From NCBI RefSeq assembly GCF_016863275.1, contig NZ_BOOO01000017.1:124001-188000 (forward strand): 64,000 nt of DNA. Direction: 5' to 3'. How positions within the stretch are numbered: the stretch's first letter is position 1; each line of letters starts with the position of its first letter. Below the pieces are notes generated by a model that did not search any database, was not told the origin of the DNA, and saw nothing but the letters and a program-made list of their open reading frames with translations. The DNA is from Planotetraspora mira (GTDB lineage: Bacteria; Actinomycetota; Actinomycetes; Streptosporangiales; Streptosporangiaceae). Below are positions 42,693 to 51,564 of the stretch, piece after piece. The translations under genes and the position numbers were made by a program.

Positions 42693-43951
42693 GGCAGCAC
42701 CGGCTGCCCGGCGCGACGGGCCGCCGCGATCGCCGTGACCCGCGCCATCTCATTCCCCACGATCATCAATCCCTCATCTACGCCCATACCTGGTTTGGCC
42801 AGCACCTGGCCGGCGCCGCAGGCCATGGCGACCTGGGCGCTGATCTGCGCCGAACGGTCGGTCTCGTTGCAGGTCCCGCCGCAGTACGCCACGAGACCCC
42901 GATCACGGACCAGCAGCAGCGCCTCGATGGTGTTGTTGATACCGCCGAGATCCGGCGTCTTGACGTGGATCACGTCCGCCGCGCCCTGATCGACGAACAT
43001 CTCGATGTCCTCAAGGGTGTTGCACCACTCGTCGACGACGATCTTGACGGGCGAGCCGATCCGGTTCAGGGCCGCCCGGAGGCGCACGTACGTCTCGATC
43101 TGGGACTGCCGGTCGCCCGCGTCGATCGGGTGCTCGATGACCAGTTCGTGCGGCGCGGCGATGTCTCCGAGGCGGGCGAGGTAACGGGCGACCGCGTCGA
43201 CGTCACCGCCGAACGCCAGGCCCACCGTCCCGTAGGTGTCGAAATGCAGCCTCGGCAGATATCCGCTGACGGGTCGCAGCCGGCTGATCCTTTCGACCAG
43301 CCACCGCAGGTACTCCTCCAGCAGTTCGCCCTGGCGTCCCAGCTTGGTGTCGACGTTGTTGATCAGGCCGTGCGGGAGGACGTCCACCTGCTTGAGGATC
43401 ATCTTCTCCGCGTTGCCGTACCGGTCGTCGCCGGTCTGCGCGAACATCGGCACCGGCCGGAGGTCCACGCCGGTCGCGTATTCGTCCCGGACGACCTCGG
43501 CGATGGTGAGCCGCCGGCTCTGCGCGACCGCGTCGAGCACCGCCTGGGTCACGCCGTACCGCACGGCCGTGTGCAGCGGGCCGGTGGCGGATCGGCCGGC
43601 GTCCACCCGCGCGGCGAGTTCGCGGAACGAGCCGAGTTCCGCACCGGCCAGCAGCGGTGTGAGGTGTTCCTCGATGTCCCGGCGGGCCGCCGCCGCGCTG
43701 AAGACCGGATCACGGCCCCCGGCGCCGCTGTACTGCACGGCGGCGCAGTCCCCATGGGCGACCGAGCCGTCCTCGAGCAGCAGCATGACCGACAGCGCCT
43801 CGCCGGCCTGCCGGATCGCCGAGAAGCCGGGAGTGACGGGACTCCCCGCGTAGGTGAAGCCGTCGTGCTCCGCGCCGGCCCTGATCGCCGCCTGGTCGTC
43901 CGCGAAGAATCCGGTGCGGACCGGTTCGGTGAGAACTTCGACGATCTTCAT
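42689..43951 (-). CDS. mal: Methylaspartate ammonia-lyase
   Basis: A 420-residue enolase-superfamily enzyme; clostridial MAL has 413. Readable family regions are ATGPLHTAVRYGVTQAVLDA, PHGLINNVDTKLGRQGELL, LHFDTYGTVGLAFGGD, the metal-site stretches VIEHPIDAGDRQSQ and IVVDEWCNTLEDIE, and the base-bearing VIHVKTPDLGGINNTIEALL. It eliminates ammonia from L-threo-3-methylaspartate to give mesaconate. No glutamate mutase subunit genes are beside it, so methylaspartate probably comes from another source than glutamate. The start MKIVEVLTEPVRTGFF at 43951 overlaps the M55 gene by 4 bases. Confidence 0.93.
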   Translation of the reverse strand: MKIVEVLTEPVRTGFFADDQAAIRAGAEHDGFTYAGSPVTPGFSAIRQAGEALSVMLLLEDGSVAHGDCAAVQYSGAGGRDPVFSAAAARRDIEEHLTPLLAGAELGSFRELAARVDAGRSATGPLHTAVRYGVTQAVLDAVAQSRRLTIAEVVRDEYATGVDLRPVPMFAQTGDDRYGNAEKMILKQVDVLPHGLINNVDTKLGRQGELLEEYLRWLVERISRLRPVSGYLPRLHFDTYGTVGLAFGGDVDAVARYLARLGDIAAPHELVIEHPIDAGDRQSQIETYVRLRAALNRIGSPVKIVVDEWCNTLEDIEMFVDQGAADVIHVKTPDLGGINNTIEALLLVRDRGLVAYCGGTCNETDRSAQISAQVAMACGAGQVLAKPGMGVDEGLMIVGNEMARVTAIAAARRAGQPVLP

Positions 43952-44772
43952 TCGACGAGGCCCCGGCACAGCAGCACGACGGTGATGAACGTCTGGTAGA
44001 TCCACAGCGGATCCTCGCCGGTGATCGTCGCCGAGAGGTCGCCGGTCCGCTCGACCCCGGCGATCCTGGCCGCCAGTTCGCAGTAGTCGCTGCTGCGGAA
44101 GGAGATGCCCAAGGTGGCGGGAAGGCTGACGGCCGTCTGCGCCGCGGCGGGCAGGCCCTCGATGGCCGACCGCGCCTGATCGCGGATCAGGTCCCTGGCC
44201 GCCGCAGGGTGCAACGCCTCGGCGGAGAAGCGGGAGACGGACCTCTTCACCACCGCCGCCCTGATCCCCGGGCAGAACCGCTCGGTCTCCTCGGCGGTCG
44301 TCGCGTCGCCGGTGACCAGCACGATCGGCACCTGGTACGCCGCGGCCACGAGCGCGTTGATGCCCGCCTCGCCCGCGACGACGCCGTTGACGGTGACCTC
44401 GGCGAACGCCGTCGGGAAGTAGGTGTGCGACAGGACCGAGCCTCTGCTGCCCATCGACCCGTGATAGGACACCAGGAAGATCGCGTCGAAGCTCGCGTCG
44501 AGCCCCTGCATCATGTACATCGGCTTGTACCGGCCGGACAGATAACCGGCCCGCCCGGCGAGCGCGTCCGGTTTCAGGTTGGCCATCTTCGAATGCGCGT
44601 CGTTGACGAGGAACTCGGTGGCACCGGCCTGCATCGCGCCTTCGATGGCGGCGTTGATCTCACCGGTCAGCAACTCGGTGTAGTAGGGGTACTGCGACCC
44701 GCCGATGACGCACTGGTCCCAGTCGACGACCCCGGCGGTGCCCTCCATGTCGGAGGAGATGTAGACCTTCAC
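43948..44772 (-). CDS. M55 family D-aminopeptidase (DppA-like)
   Basis: A 274-residue metallopeptidase. The family hallmark YISSDMEGTAGVVDWDQC (SDxEG zinc ligands) is at the N terminus; further elements are EFLVNDAHSKMANL, FLVSYHGSMGSRGSVLSHTY and VVAGEAGINALVAAAY. Bacillus DppA, the type member, is a D-amino-acid-specific aminopeptidase of a dipeptide-permease operon. Here it also sits in a Dpp-type operon, which supports action on imported peptides with D-residues. It overlaps both neighbours by 4 bases. Confidence 0.92.
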   Translation of the reverse strand: MKVYISSDMEGTAGVVDWDQCVIGGSQYPYYTELLTGEINAAIEGAMQAGATEFLVNDAHSKMANLKPDALAGRAGYLSGRYKPMYMMQGLDASFDAIFLVSYHGSMGSRGSVLSHTYFPTAFAEVTVNGVVAGEAGINALVAAAYQVPIVLVTGDATTAEETERFCPGIRAAVVKRSVSRFSAEALHPAAARDLIRDQARSAIEGLPAAAQTAVSLPATLGISFRSSDYCELAARIAGVERTGDLSATITGEDPLWIYQTFITVVLLCRGLVE

Positions 44773-45716
44773 AGCACACTCCTCGGGTGGAACTCGGGTT
44801 CGGTGGAGGTCGCGGTCATCACCGCGTACACCGAACCGGTCTGACCCGCCGCCGCGCCGTGCCGCCCGTCCGGGGTGAGCGCGAGACAGCGCAACTCGGC
44901 ACGGAATTCGTCCGGCAGGGTCGCCGCGTCGGCCAGCATCGCCAGACAGGCCGCGGAGGGATCGAGCCCGCGCGCCAGGTCCGCGACGATGCCGCGCGCT
45001 CCGAGGGCGCGCATGCTCAGCTCCCCGCGGCCGGTGCAGGCGGCGCCTCCATAGCGCAGGTCGGCGTAGTTGCCCGCGCCCGGGATGGCCGAGTCCCCCA
45101 CTCTTCCCGGGTACTTCCAGGGATAGCCGCTGGTGGACACGCCGACGACGAGTTCACCCGAGGAGTCCAGGGCCAGGATGTTGATGGTGCCCCAGGGCCC
45201 GTCGTGCGGGGCGAAGTGGTTGACCAGGTCCAGTGCGGTCTTCCTGTACAGCTCGTCACCGGCCTGCGCCGCGGTGCGCTCCCCTTCGACCGACTCTGCC
45301 GACGGCTCAAGAGCCGCCAGGAACAGTTTCCTGGACTCCTCCGTCAGCAGTTCCGCCCGCTCGAAACCGTTCTCCTCGGCGAACAACTCGGCGCCCGGGC
45401 CGACGAGCAGACTGTGCTGCGGCAGCCGTTCCAGGACGGCCCGCGCGATCGAGATGGGATTGGGGAATCCCTTCACCGCGCCCACCGCGCCGAAGGCCCT
45501 GCTCGAACCGACCATCAGCGACGCGTCGAGTTCCACCACGCCCTGGGCGTTCGGCAGCCCGCCGGTCCCGACGTAGTGGTCGTCCAGGTTGTCCTCGCAC
45601 CGCCGTAACCCGGCCTCGACGGCGTCCAGCGCGGAACCCCCGCGGGCGAGGATCTCCATCGCCGCGGGGAGTCCCGCCTCGCTACGCTCACTGCCGATGA
45701 CGATGGGGCCACTCAC
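44769..45716 (-). CDS. Glycosylasparaginase/isoaspartyl-peptidase-type Ntn hydrolase
   Basis: A 315-residue proenzyme of the N-terminal-nucleophile asparaginase family: ALDAVEAGLRRCEDNLDDHY, the cleavage site region DGPWGTINILALDSSGELVV with the nucleophile Thr, VSTSGYPWKYPGRVGDSAIP and the C-terminal CTGRGELSM. The PGRVGDSxIPGAG block is characteristic of the glycosylasparaginase branch. The family splits beta-aspartyl amide or isoaspartyl peptide bonds after self-cleavage. Its position between the peptide-importer ATPase and the D-aminopeptidase points to isoaspartyl or beta-linked substrates. Confidence 0.9.
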   Translation of the reverse strand: MSGPIVIGSERSEAGLPAAMEILARGGSALDAVEAGLRRCEDNLDDHYVGTGGLPNAQGVVELDASLMVGSSRAFGAVGAVKGFPNPISIARAVLERLPQHSLLVGPGAELFAEENGFERAELLTEESRKLFLAALEPSAESVEGERTAAQAGDELYRKTALDLVNHFAPHDGPWGTINILALDSSGELVVGVSTSGYPWKYPGRVGDSAIPGAGNYADLRYGGAACTGRGELSMRALGARGIVADLARGLDPSAACLAMLADAATLPDEFRAELRCLALTPDGRHGAAAGQTGSVYAVMTATSTEPEFHPRSVL

Positions 45717-46780
45717 GCGACTACTCCTTCAGCTCGTTCTGGTACGTGCACGCAGGCGGCCGACCGGCTGCCGTCACGTGGATCGATGATCAGGGAAGGC
45801 TCGTCGGCGCACGCGGCGACGACGGCGGGACAACGGTCGGCGTATCGGCACGGACTGGTTCCTTCGCGTGCCGCCGACCGGACGACCTCGTCGAGGAGGG
45901 GGCTCTGCCCGGTCTCCGCGACGGCGGACTCATCGGCGGCCGCGATCACGTCCGGTTCGACCGGATCGATCGGATCGCCTGCACCAGCGAGCCTCGGAAC
46001 CGAGCCGATGAGCAGTTTGGTGTACGGATGAACGGGGTCGTCGAACAGAGTCGTCGTCTCACCGGTCTCGACGATGCGACCCCGGTACATCACCGCGGTC
46101 CGATCGCTGATCTGCCGTACGACCGCCATGTTGTGCGAGACGAAGATGACCGACAGGTCGAGCGTCTCCTTGAGATCGGTGAGCAGGTTGATGATGTTGG
46201 CCTGCACCGAGACGTCGAGTGCCGACACCGGTTCGTCGGCGATCAGCACCGTCGGCTCCAGCGCCAGCGCTCGGGCGATGCCCACGCGCTGCCGCTGCCC
46301 GCCGGAGAACTGGCGCGGCCGTTGCGTCAGGGCCCGCTCGGGCAGGCCGACCAGGTGCATCAGTTCCCGGTTGCGCTCCCCCACCTTGTTGCGCGGGACC
46401 AGTTTGTGGAACCGGAGCAACTCCGACAGCGTCTGCTCGACGGTCATCCGGGGGTTCAGCGAGCTGAACGGGTCCTGGAACACCATCTGTATGGCGCGCT
46501 GCTGGGCACGGGTCCGCTTCGCCTGCACGAGTTCGCCGTCATAGCGGATCTCACCCGCGGTGGGCCGGTAGAGGCCGACGATGGAGCGCGCGAGAGTGGA
46601 CTTTCCGCAGCCGGACTCGCCGACCAGGCCGAGCGTCTCCCCCTTGTGCAGGACCAGGTCCACGCCGTCGACGGCGCGGTTCACCACCGGCTTCTTTCCG
46701 AAGATCCGGTCGGTGACCGCCACAGGAGGGGTGAAGTGCCTGGCCAGGCCTTCGACTGAGAGGATCTCGTTTCCCGCCAT
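45713..46780 (-). CDS. Dipeptide/oligopeptide ABC transporter ATP-binding protein (OppF/DppF type)
   Basis: A 355-residue ATPase: Walker A GLVGESGCGKSTLARSIVGL, Q-loop MVFQDPFSSLNPRMTV, signature FSGGQRQRVGIARAL, Walker B VLIADEPVSALDVSVQANI, H-loop IFVSHNMAVVRQIS. The C-terminal oligopeptide-transporter domain contains PCRYADRCPAVVAACADEP with cysteines that may bind an Fe-S cluster. It works as a heterodimer with the next gene product. Its start overlaps the upstream stop by one base (TAATG). Confidence 0.95.
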   Translation of the reverse strand: MAGNEILSVEGLARHFTPPVAVTDRIFGKKPVVNRAVDGVDLVLHKGETLGLVGESGCGKSTLARSIVGLYRPTAGEIRYDGELVQAKRTRAQQRAIQMVFQDPFSSLNPRMTVEQTLSELLRFHKLVPRNKVGERNRELMHLVGLPERALTQRPRQFSGGQRQRVGIARALALEPTVLIADEPVSALDVSVQANIINLLTDLKETLDLSVIFVSHNMAVVRQISDRTAVMYRGRIVETGETTTLFDDPVHPYTKLLIGSVPRLAGAGDPIDPVEPDVIAAADESAVAETGQSPLLDEVVRSAAREGTSPCRYADRCPAVVAACADEPSLIIDPRDGSRSAACVHVPERAEGVVA

Positions 46781-47811
46781 TACTGCTGACTCACCGTTTC
46801 TTCAGAGACCATCTCGGTCCAGCGCTCCGCGGTGTCGACGCGCAGGCAGGCGCTCTCACGGATCACGGCGCCCGCTGCCGATCCGACCGGTGCCAGCACC
46901 GGTTCCCGCTGGTGGCAGGCTTCTTCGGCGAACGGGCACCGGGGGGCGAAGGAACATCCGCCGATGGCCTCGCTGAGGTCGGGCGGTTGCCCGTGGATCG
47001 TCAGCAGCCGGGCGACGCGGTGATCCGGATCGGGCACAGAACGCAGCAGCGAGAACGTGTACGGATGCTTGGGCGCGGTGACCAGGTCGAGCAGGGTGCC
47101 CGACTCCACGACCTTGCCGGCGTACATCACATAGAGCCGCGAACAGGTCTGGCTGACCACGGCGAGATCATGGCTGACCAGCAGGAGCCCGACGTTCTCC
47201 TCCTGCTTGAGCCGGCGCAGCACGCCGAGGACCTGCGCCTGGATCGTCACGTCGAGCGCGGTGGTCGGCTCGTCGGCCAGGATCAGCCGCGGCTTGGTGG
47301 ACAGCGCGATCGCGATGCAGATGCGCTGGCGCATCCCGCCGGACAGTTCGTGGGGGTACAGGCGGTAGCGGCGCTCGGGGTCGGGGATGCCGACCTCCGT
47401 CATGAGGTCGATCGCGATCGCCTTCGCCTCGCTGCGCGACTTGCCCAGCTTGCGCAGCGGCGCCTCGGCGATCTGGTCGCCGACGCGCATGACGGGATTC
47501 AACGCGGTCAGGGCGTCCTGGAAGACCATGCCCATCGTGTCGGTCAGCCGGCGGTGCAACTGCTTGGCCGGCAGTCCGGTGACGTCCTCGCCGTCGATGA
47601 GCACGGTCCCGGAGACGATCCTGGCCGGACGAGGCAGCAGGCCGAGCAGCGCGCGGAGGGTCAGGCTCTTGCCCGAGCCCGACTCGCCGACCAGCCCGAC
47701 CGACTCGGCCACGCCGACCGAGAGCGACACCCCGCGGACCGCGTGCAGCCGTCCGTGCGACAGCGGGATGTCCACGTGCAGGTCGCGGACCTCTAGCAAT
47801 GGCGCGGTCAT
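46780..47811 (-). CDS. Dipeptide/oligopeptide ABC transporter ATP-binding protein (OppD/DppD type)
   Basis: A 343-residue ATPase: Walker A GLVGESGSGKSLTLRALLGL, Q-loop MGMVFQDALTALNPVM, signature LSGGMRQRICIAIAL, Walker B RLILADEPTTALDVTIQAQV, and a C-terminal cysteine cluster GCSFAPRCPFAEEACHQ. The start MTAPLLEVRDLHVD at 47811 overlaps the permease stop (ATGA). The frame is open much further upstream, but there it is only a shadow of the permease gene. Confidence 0.95.
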   Translation of the reverse strand: MTAPLLEVRDLHVDIPLSHGRLHAVRGVSLSVGVAESVGLVGESGSGKSLTLRALLGLLPRPARIVSGTVLIDGEDVTGLPAKQLHRRLTDTMGMVFQDALTALNPVMRVGDQIAEAPLRKLGKSRSEAKAIAIDLMTEVGIPDPERRYRLYPHELSGGMRQRICIAIALSTKPRLILADEPTTALDVTIQAQVLGVLRRLKQEENVGLLLVSHDLAVVSQTCSRLYVMYAGKVVESGTLLDLVTAPKHPYTFSLLRSVPDPDHRVARLLTIHGQPPDLSEAIGGCSFAPRCPFAEEACHQREPVLAPVGSAAGAVIRESACLRVDTAERWTEMVSEETVSQQ

Positions 47812-48674
47812 TTGTTCGCCTTCTCCACGATGCCGTCCGCGATCAGCGCCAGCGCCAGGCCGGTGAGGACGACCGCCAGGCCGGGGATCGTGGACATGTA
47901 CCACTTGGTCAAGATGAACTGCTGACCTTCCTGGATCATCGTTCCCCAGTCGGGGGTGGGCGGCGGCACTCCGAGACCGAGGAAGCCCAGGGTCACGATC
48001 GCCAGCAGCGTGAGCACGATGTCGCTCATCGAGAAGACGAACGCCTGCAGGATGACGTTGGGCAGCAAGTGCCGCAGCAGGATCCGCCACGTCGGCAGGC
48101 CGCTCGCCCTGGCCGCCATCGCGTATTCCTGCTCCTTGGCGACGAGCACCTGGCCGCGCACGATGCGGCAGTACGCCACCCAGCCGACAAGCGTGATCGC
48201 CGTGTAGATGCTGGTCGTGCCGGGGCCCATCGCGAACACCAGCGCGATGACCAGCACCAGGAAGGGGAACGCGATCACCATGTCGACGATGCGGCCGATG
48301 ACGGCGTCGACCCAGCCGCCGAACCAGCCCGAGATCAGGCCGATCAGGCTGCCGATCACGAACGGCGAGATGACCGCCAGCACGCCGACCCGGAGGTCGA
48401 CGCGCGCGCCGTAGAGCAGCCTGGAGAGCACATCGCGTCCGAGGGCGTCGGTGCCCAGCAGGTGATGCGGCGAACCGGGTGGCAGGAACGCGTCTTTGAG
48501 GCTCTGCTGGATCGGGTCGTAGCTCGTCAGCAGCGGTGCGCAGAGCGCGCACAGGACGATGAGCGCGAACAGGACCAGTCCGGCCACAAGGGGGGCGTTC
48601 CATCGCCCGCGTCTGCGACCGCGGGTACCGGAGACCGCCGGCAGGACGGGACCGACGCTGGTTGCCGCGCTCAT
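47808..48674 (-). CDS. Dipeptide/oligopeptide ABC transporter permease (DppC type)
   Basis: A 288-residue permease: an N-terminal membrane segment (LVAGLVLFALIVLCALCAPL), an extracytoplasmic loop with HHLLGTDALGRDVLSRLLYG, further membrane segments, and the coupling loop EYAMAARASGLPTWRILLRH, then LLPNVI. The HxLGTDxxGRD motif is diagnostic for DppC/OppC. It overlaps the neighbouring genes on both sides. Confidence 0.95.
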   Translation of the reverse strand: MSAATSVGPVLPAVSGTRGRRRGRWNAPLVAGLVLFALIVLCALCAPLLTSYDPIQQSLKDAFLPPGSPHHLLGTDALGRDVLSRLLYGARVDLRVGVLAVISPFVIGSLIGLISGWFGGWVDAVIGRIVDMVIAFPFLVLVIALVFAMGPGTTSIYTAITLVGWVAYCRIVRGQVLVAKEQEYAMAARASGLPTWRILLRHLLPNVILQAFVFSMSDIVLTLLAIVTLGFLGLGVPPPTPDWGTMIQEGQQFILTKWYMSTIPGLAVVLTGLALALIADGIVEKANK

Positions 48675-49612
48675 GCGAGCTTGACCCGGGGATCGAGGGC
48701 GGCGTGCGTCACGTCGGTCAACAGGTTCACGACCACGACCATGATCGCGAAGATCAGGGTGATTCCCTGCACGGTGGGGAAATCCCTTCCGAGAATGGAA
48801 TTGATCATCTGCTGGCCGATGCCGGGCAGCGAGAAGACACGTTCGACGACGAGCGTCGATCCGGTGAGGTAGGCGATGTTCACGCCGAGCACGGTGACCG
48901 ACGAGACGGCGGCGTTGCGCAGGGCGTGGCCGAGGACCACCCGTGAGGTGCTGATCCCCTTGGCGTGGGCCGTCACGATGTAGTCGCTGCTCAGCACGTC
49001 GATCATGCTGGCCCGCAGGCTGCGGATCAGGATCGGCGAGAGGGTCAGGGCGATCGTGAAGCCCGGCAGGACCATGCCGCGCAGGTGCTCCGGCAGCGTG
49101 TCACCGTACCCCGCGACCGGGAACCACCCCAGTTTCAGCCCGAAGACCAGGATCAACATGATGCCGAGCCAGAACGCCGGCAGTCCCAGCCCCACGACCG
49201 GCACCGCCCGGATGATGTTGTCGGCGATCCCGTTGCGCCGTGCCGCCGCCAGTACGGCGAGCGGCACGGCGATCAGGAGCGTGAAGACGGTTCCGGAGAT
49301 CAGCAGCCAGATCGTCACCGGCAGGCTCGTCTGGATCAGGCCGCCGACCGGACTGTCGTACACGTAGGAGTAGCCGAGGTTGCCCTGCAGCAGGTGGCCG
49401 AGGAACGTCAGATACTGGCTCCACAACGGCTTGGTGAGCCCCAGCTGGGTGCGGAGTTCCCGGACCGCGTCCGGGGTGGCGTGCGAACCGAGCAACGTGG
49501 TCGCCGGATCCCCTGGTATCAGGCGGATCAGGAAGAACACGATGAACGAGATCCCCAGGAGGACGGGGATCAGGGACACCAGCCGTTTGAGGATAAAGAC
49601 CAGGTACTTCAT
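48671..49612 (-). CDS. Dipeptide/oligopeptide ABC transporter permease (DppB type)
   Basis: A 313-residue permease beginning MKYLVFILKRLVSLIPVLLG, with FFLIRLIPGDPATTLLGSHA (the P-G-D motif of DppB/OppB), about six membrane segments, and the coupling loop DYIVTAHAKGISTSRVVLGH, then ALRNA. It forms the channel with the DppC-type protein. It starts 41 bases after the binding-protein gene ends. Confidence 0.95.
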   Translation of the reverse strand: MKYLVFILKRLVSLIPVLLGISFIVFFLIRLIPGDPATTLLGSHATPDAVRELRTQLGLTKPLWSQYLTFLGHLLQGNLGYSYVYDSPVGGLIQTSLPVTIWLLISGTVFTLLIAVPLAVLAAARRNGIADNIIRAVPVVGLGLPAFWLGIMLILVFGLKLGWFPVAGYGDTLPEHLRGMVLPGFTIALTLSPILIRSLRASMIDVLSSDYIVTAHAKGISTSRVVLGHALRNAAVSSVTVLGVNIAYLTGSTLVVERVFSLPGIGQQMINSILGRDFPTVQGITLIFAIMVVVVNLLTDVTHAALDPRVKLA

Positions 49613-49652
49613 CGACTCTGTTGCTCCGTGTTTTCGGTCGGCGTTCCCCGGA

Positions 49653-51284
49653 TCAGAGCGAGACGTCTTCCAGGTGGTAGGAGCCGGTGGGCAGGACCTT
49701 GAAGTTCTTCACGTCCGCGCCCTGGGAGTACGGGAACGGCGTGTAGAACAGGAAGGCGAGGAAGGCCGAGTCGGCGGCCTGCTTCTGGATGTCGGTGTAC
49801 AGCGCCTGGCGCTTGGTCTTGTCGAACTCCTTCTGGGCCTGGTGGACCAGGTCGATCAACGCCTTGTTGTCGTATCCGGTGTTGAAGGAGTGACCGCCTG
49901 ACGTCGGGTCGAGCGCATACTGCACCAGTTCGTCGGGGTCGGCGAGGTCCATCGTCCAGTAGGAGTGCGCGATCTCGTACTGCAGCTTGGTCGTCATGTC
50001 GTGCTGCGCGCTCGCGTCGACGTTCTGGATGTCCATCGTGATGCCGAGTTCCTTCAGGGACGCCTGGAGGACCTGCGCGATGGCCGCGTCGACCGAGTCG
50101 CCGGACATCGCGAGGAAGGTCGTCTTGAAGCCGCCGGCGACGCTGGACTGCTGCATCTCCTGCCTGGCCTTGTCCATGTCGTACTGGAGGCCGGGAGTGT
50201 CCTTGTCGTAGTACGGCGTCGAGGGCATCATGAACGAGTTCGCGACCGTGCCGTTGCCGAACAGGATGTTCTTGACCAGCGCGTCCCGGTCGATCGCGTA
50301 GGAGATGGCCCGGCGCACGTGGACGTCCGCGTACGGCGTCTTGGTCTGGTTCATCAGGATGTAGTCGGTCCGGGTCGACGGGAACAGGTCGACCTTGACG
50401 TTGGGCGTGTTCTTGAGCTGGGCGAGGCTGGAGAACGGCGGGTTCTCGTTGATCTGCGCCTGACCGCCCTGCAACTGGATCGAGCGGGCGTTGTCGTCCG
50501 GCACGACCTTCCAGGTGACCGTGTCGAGCGCGGGCTTGCCGGCCTGCCAGTAGGACGGGTTCTTCTTCAGCCGGATGAAGTCGCCCTTCTTCCAGGTGTC
50601 CCACATGAACGCGCCGGTGCCGATCGGCGCCGCGTAGAACTCCTTGGCCGTCTTGCCGCCGTAGTCCTTGGGGATGATGCCGTTGTTCGGGCAGCTCAGG
50701 TCGGCGAGCAGCGGGGCCCACGGGTACTTGGTGGTGACCACGACGGTGAGGTCGTCGGGCGTCGTGACCTCCTTGATCGCCGAGTTGATGAACTCCCAGC
50801 CGCCCTTGGTCTTGCTCGACTCGTCGATGGAGAACTTGACGTCCGCCGAGGTCATGGGCTGGCCGTTGTGGAACTTCACGCCGGGCCGGAGCTTCAGGGT
50901 GCAGGACAGGTTGTCCGGCGACATCTCGTAGCTCTCGGCGAGCCACGGCTTGACGCCCTGACCGTCGTCGGTCATCGCGACCAGCGTCTCGTACATCTGC
51001 TGGTAGACCCAGATCGAGGCGTTGCTGAACACCGTCGTCTTGTCCATGTCGACCGAGTCGTTGGCACGGACGATGACCAGATCGCCGCCCTTCTTGGACC
51101 CGCCCGAGGACGGCTGCGCGGAGGAGGTCGACCCGCAGGCCGCCAGCAGGGGCGCCGCGGAGAACGCCCCGATGCCGAGGGCGCCGAGCCGAAGCATCCG
51201 CCGCCGGCTGATCATGGGGACCCTCAGACCCGCCGGTATCTCCGAGTGCGAGGTGTTCAACGCATCAGTGCTCTGGTCAGACAT
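49653..51284 (-). CDS. Dipeptide/oligopeptide ABC transporter substrate-binding lipoprotein
   Basis: A 543-residue family 5 extracellular solute-binding protein. The N terminus has a Tat-like SRRRMLRLGALG, a hydrophobic core and the lipobox LLAAC, then a Ser/Gly/Lys-rich linker. Typical features include MYETLVAMTDDGQGVKPWLA, SYEMSPDNLSCTLKLRPGVK with FHNGQPMTSADV after it, and VRRAISYAIDRDALV. Proteins of this family bind peptides but also nickel, glycosides or opines. It is the first gene of an eight-gene-plus operon running to 40994 and diverges from the reductase-amidase fusion gene. Confidence 0.94.
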   Translation of the reverse strand: MSDQSTDALNTSHSEIPAGLRVPMISRRRMLRLGALGIGAFSAAPLLAACGSTSSAQPSSGGSKKGGDLVIVRANDSVDMDKTTVFSNASIWVYQQMYETLVAMTDDGQGVKPWLAESYEMSPDNLSCTLKLRPGVKFHNGQPMTSADVKFSIDESSKTKGGWEFINSAIKEVTTPDDLTVVVTTKYPWAPLLADLSCPNNGIIPKDYGGKTAKEFYAAPIGTGAFMWDTWKKGDFIRLKKNPSYWQAGKPALDTVTWKVVPDDNARSIQLQGGQAQINENPPFSSLAQLKNTPNVKVDLFPSTRTDYILMNQTKTPYADVHVRRAISYAIDRDALVKNILFGNGTVANSFMMPSTPYYDKDTPGLQYDMDKARQEMQQSSVAGGFKTTFLAMSGDSVDAAIAQVLQASLKELGITMDIQNVDASAQHDMTTKLQYEIAHSYWTMDLADPDELVQYALDPTSGGHSFNTGYDNKALIDLVHQAQKEFDKTKRQALYTDIQKQAADSAFLAFLFYTPFPYSQGADVKNFKVLPTGSYHLEDVSL

Positions 51285-51416
51285 GCCTATCCTTCATGGG
51301 TTTCGCGGTCGTGCTCAGGAGTCGCGACACATAGGTGAAAGCAGTTCAGAGGCCCGGGGGGGATCCGATCGGAGGCTGATCGGGCGCGGCCATGAGGTAT
51401 TCGAGCACTTCTACGT

Positions 51417-51437
51417 TTCGCAAAGATTACGAGCGAA
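51417..51437. promoter_or_regulatory. Candidate dyad in the divergent promoter region of the peptide importer and fusion gene
   Basis: TTCGC (51417-51421) and GCGAA (51433-51437) flank an 11-base AT-rich centre, AAAGATTACGA. It lies in the AT-richest part of the 280-base gap (51285-51564) between the binding-protein gene and the plus-strand fusion gene. A regulator operator or a promoter is likely here. The dyad itself is short and could be chance. Confidence 0.3.
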
Positions 51438-51564
51438 TCAGCTGTCATACGTAAGGTCGCCGTCCCGAGTTCACCAGCAGATGCAGACTAGAGCATTCAA
51501 ATCGGTTCAGGTAGTGTCCGACGGCAAAGCCACCCAAGAGCTACCAAACTAGGGCGGATCCCTC

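Noticed and set aside
47812-48603. Long N-terminal extension of the OppD-type protein
   Set aside because: The extension lies fully within the DppC-type permease gene in another frame; the ATGA overlap gives a clear start at 47811.
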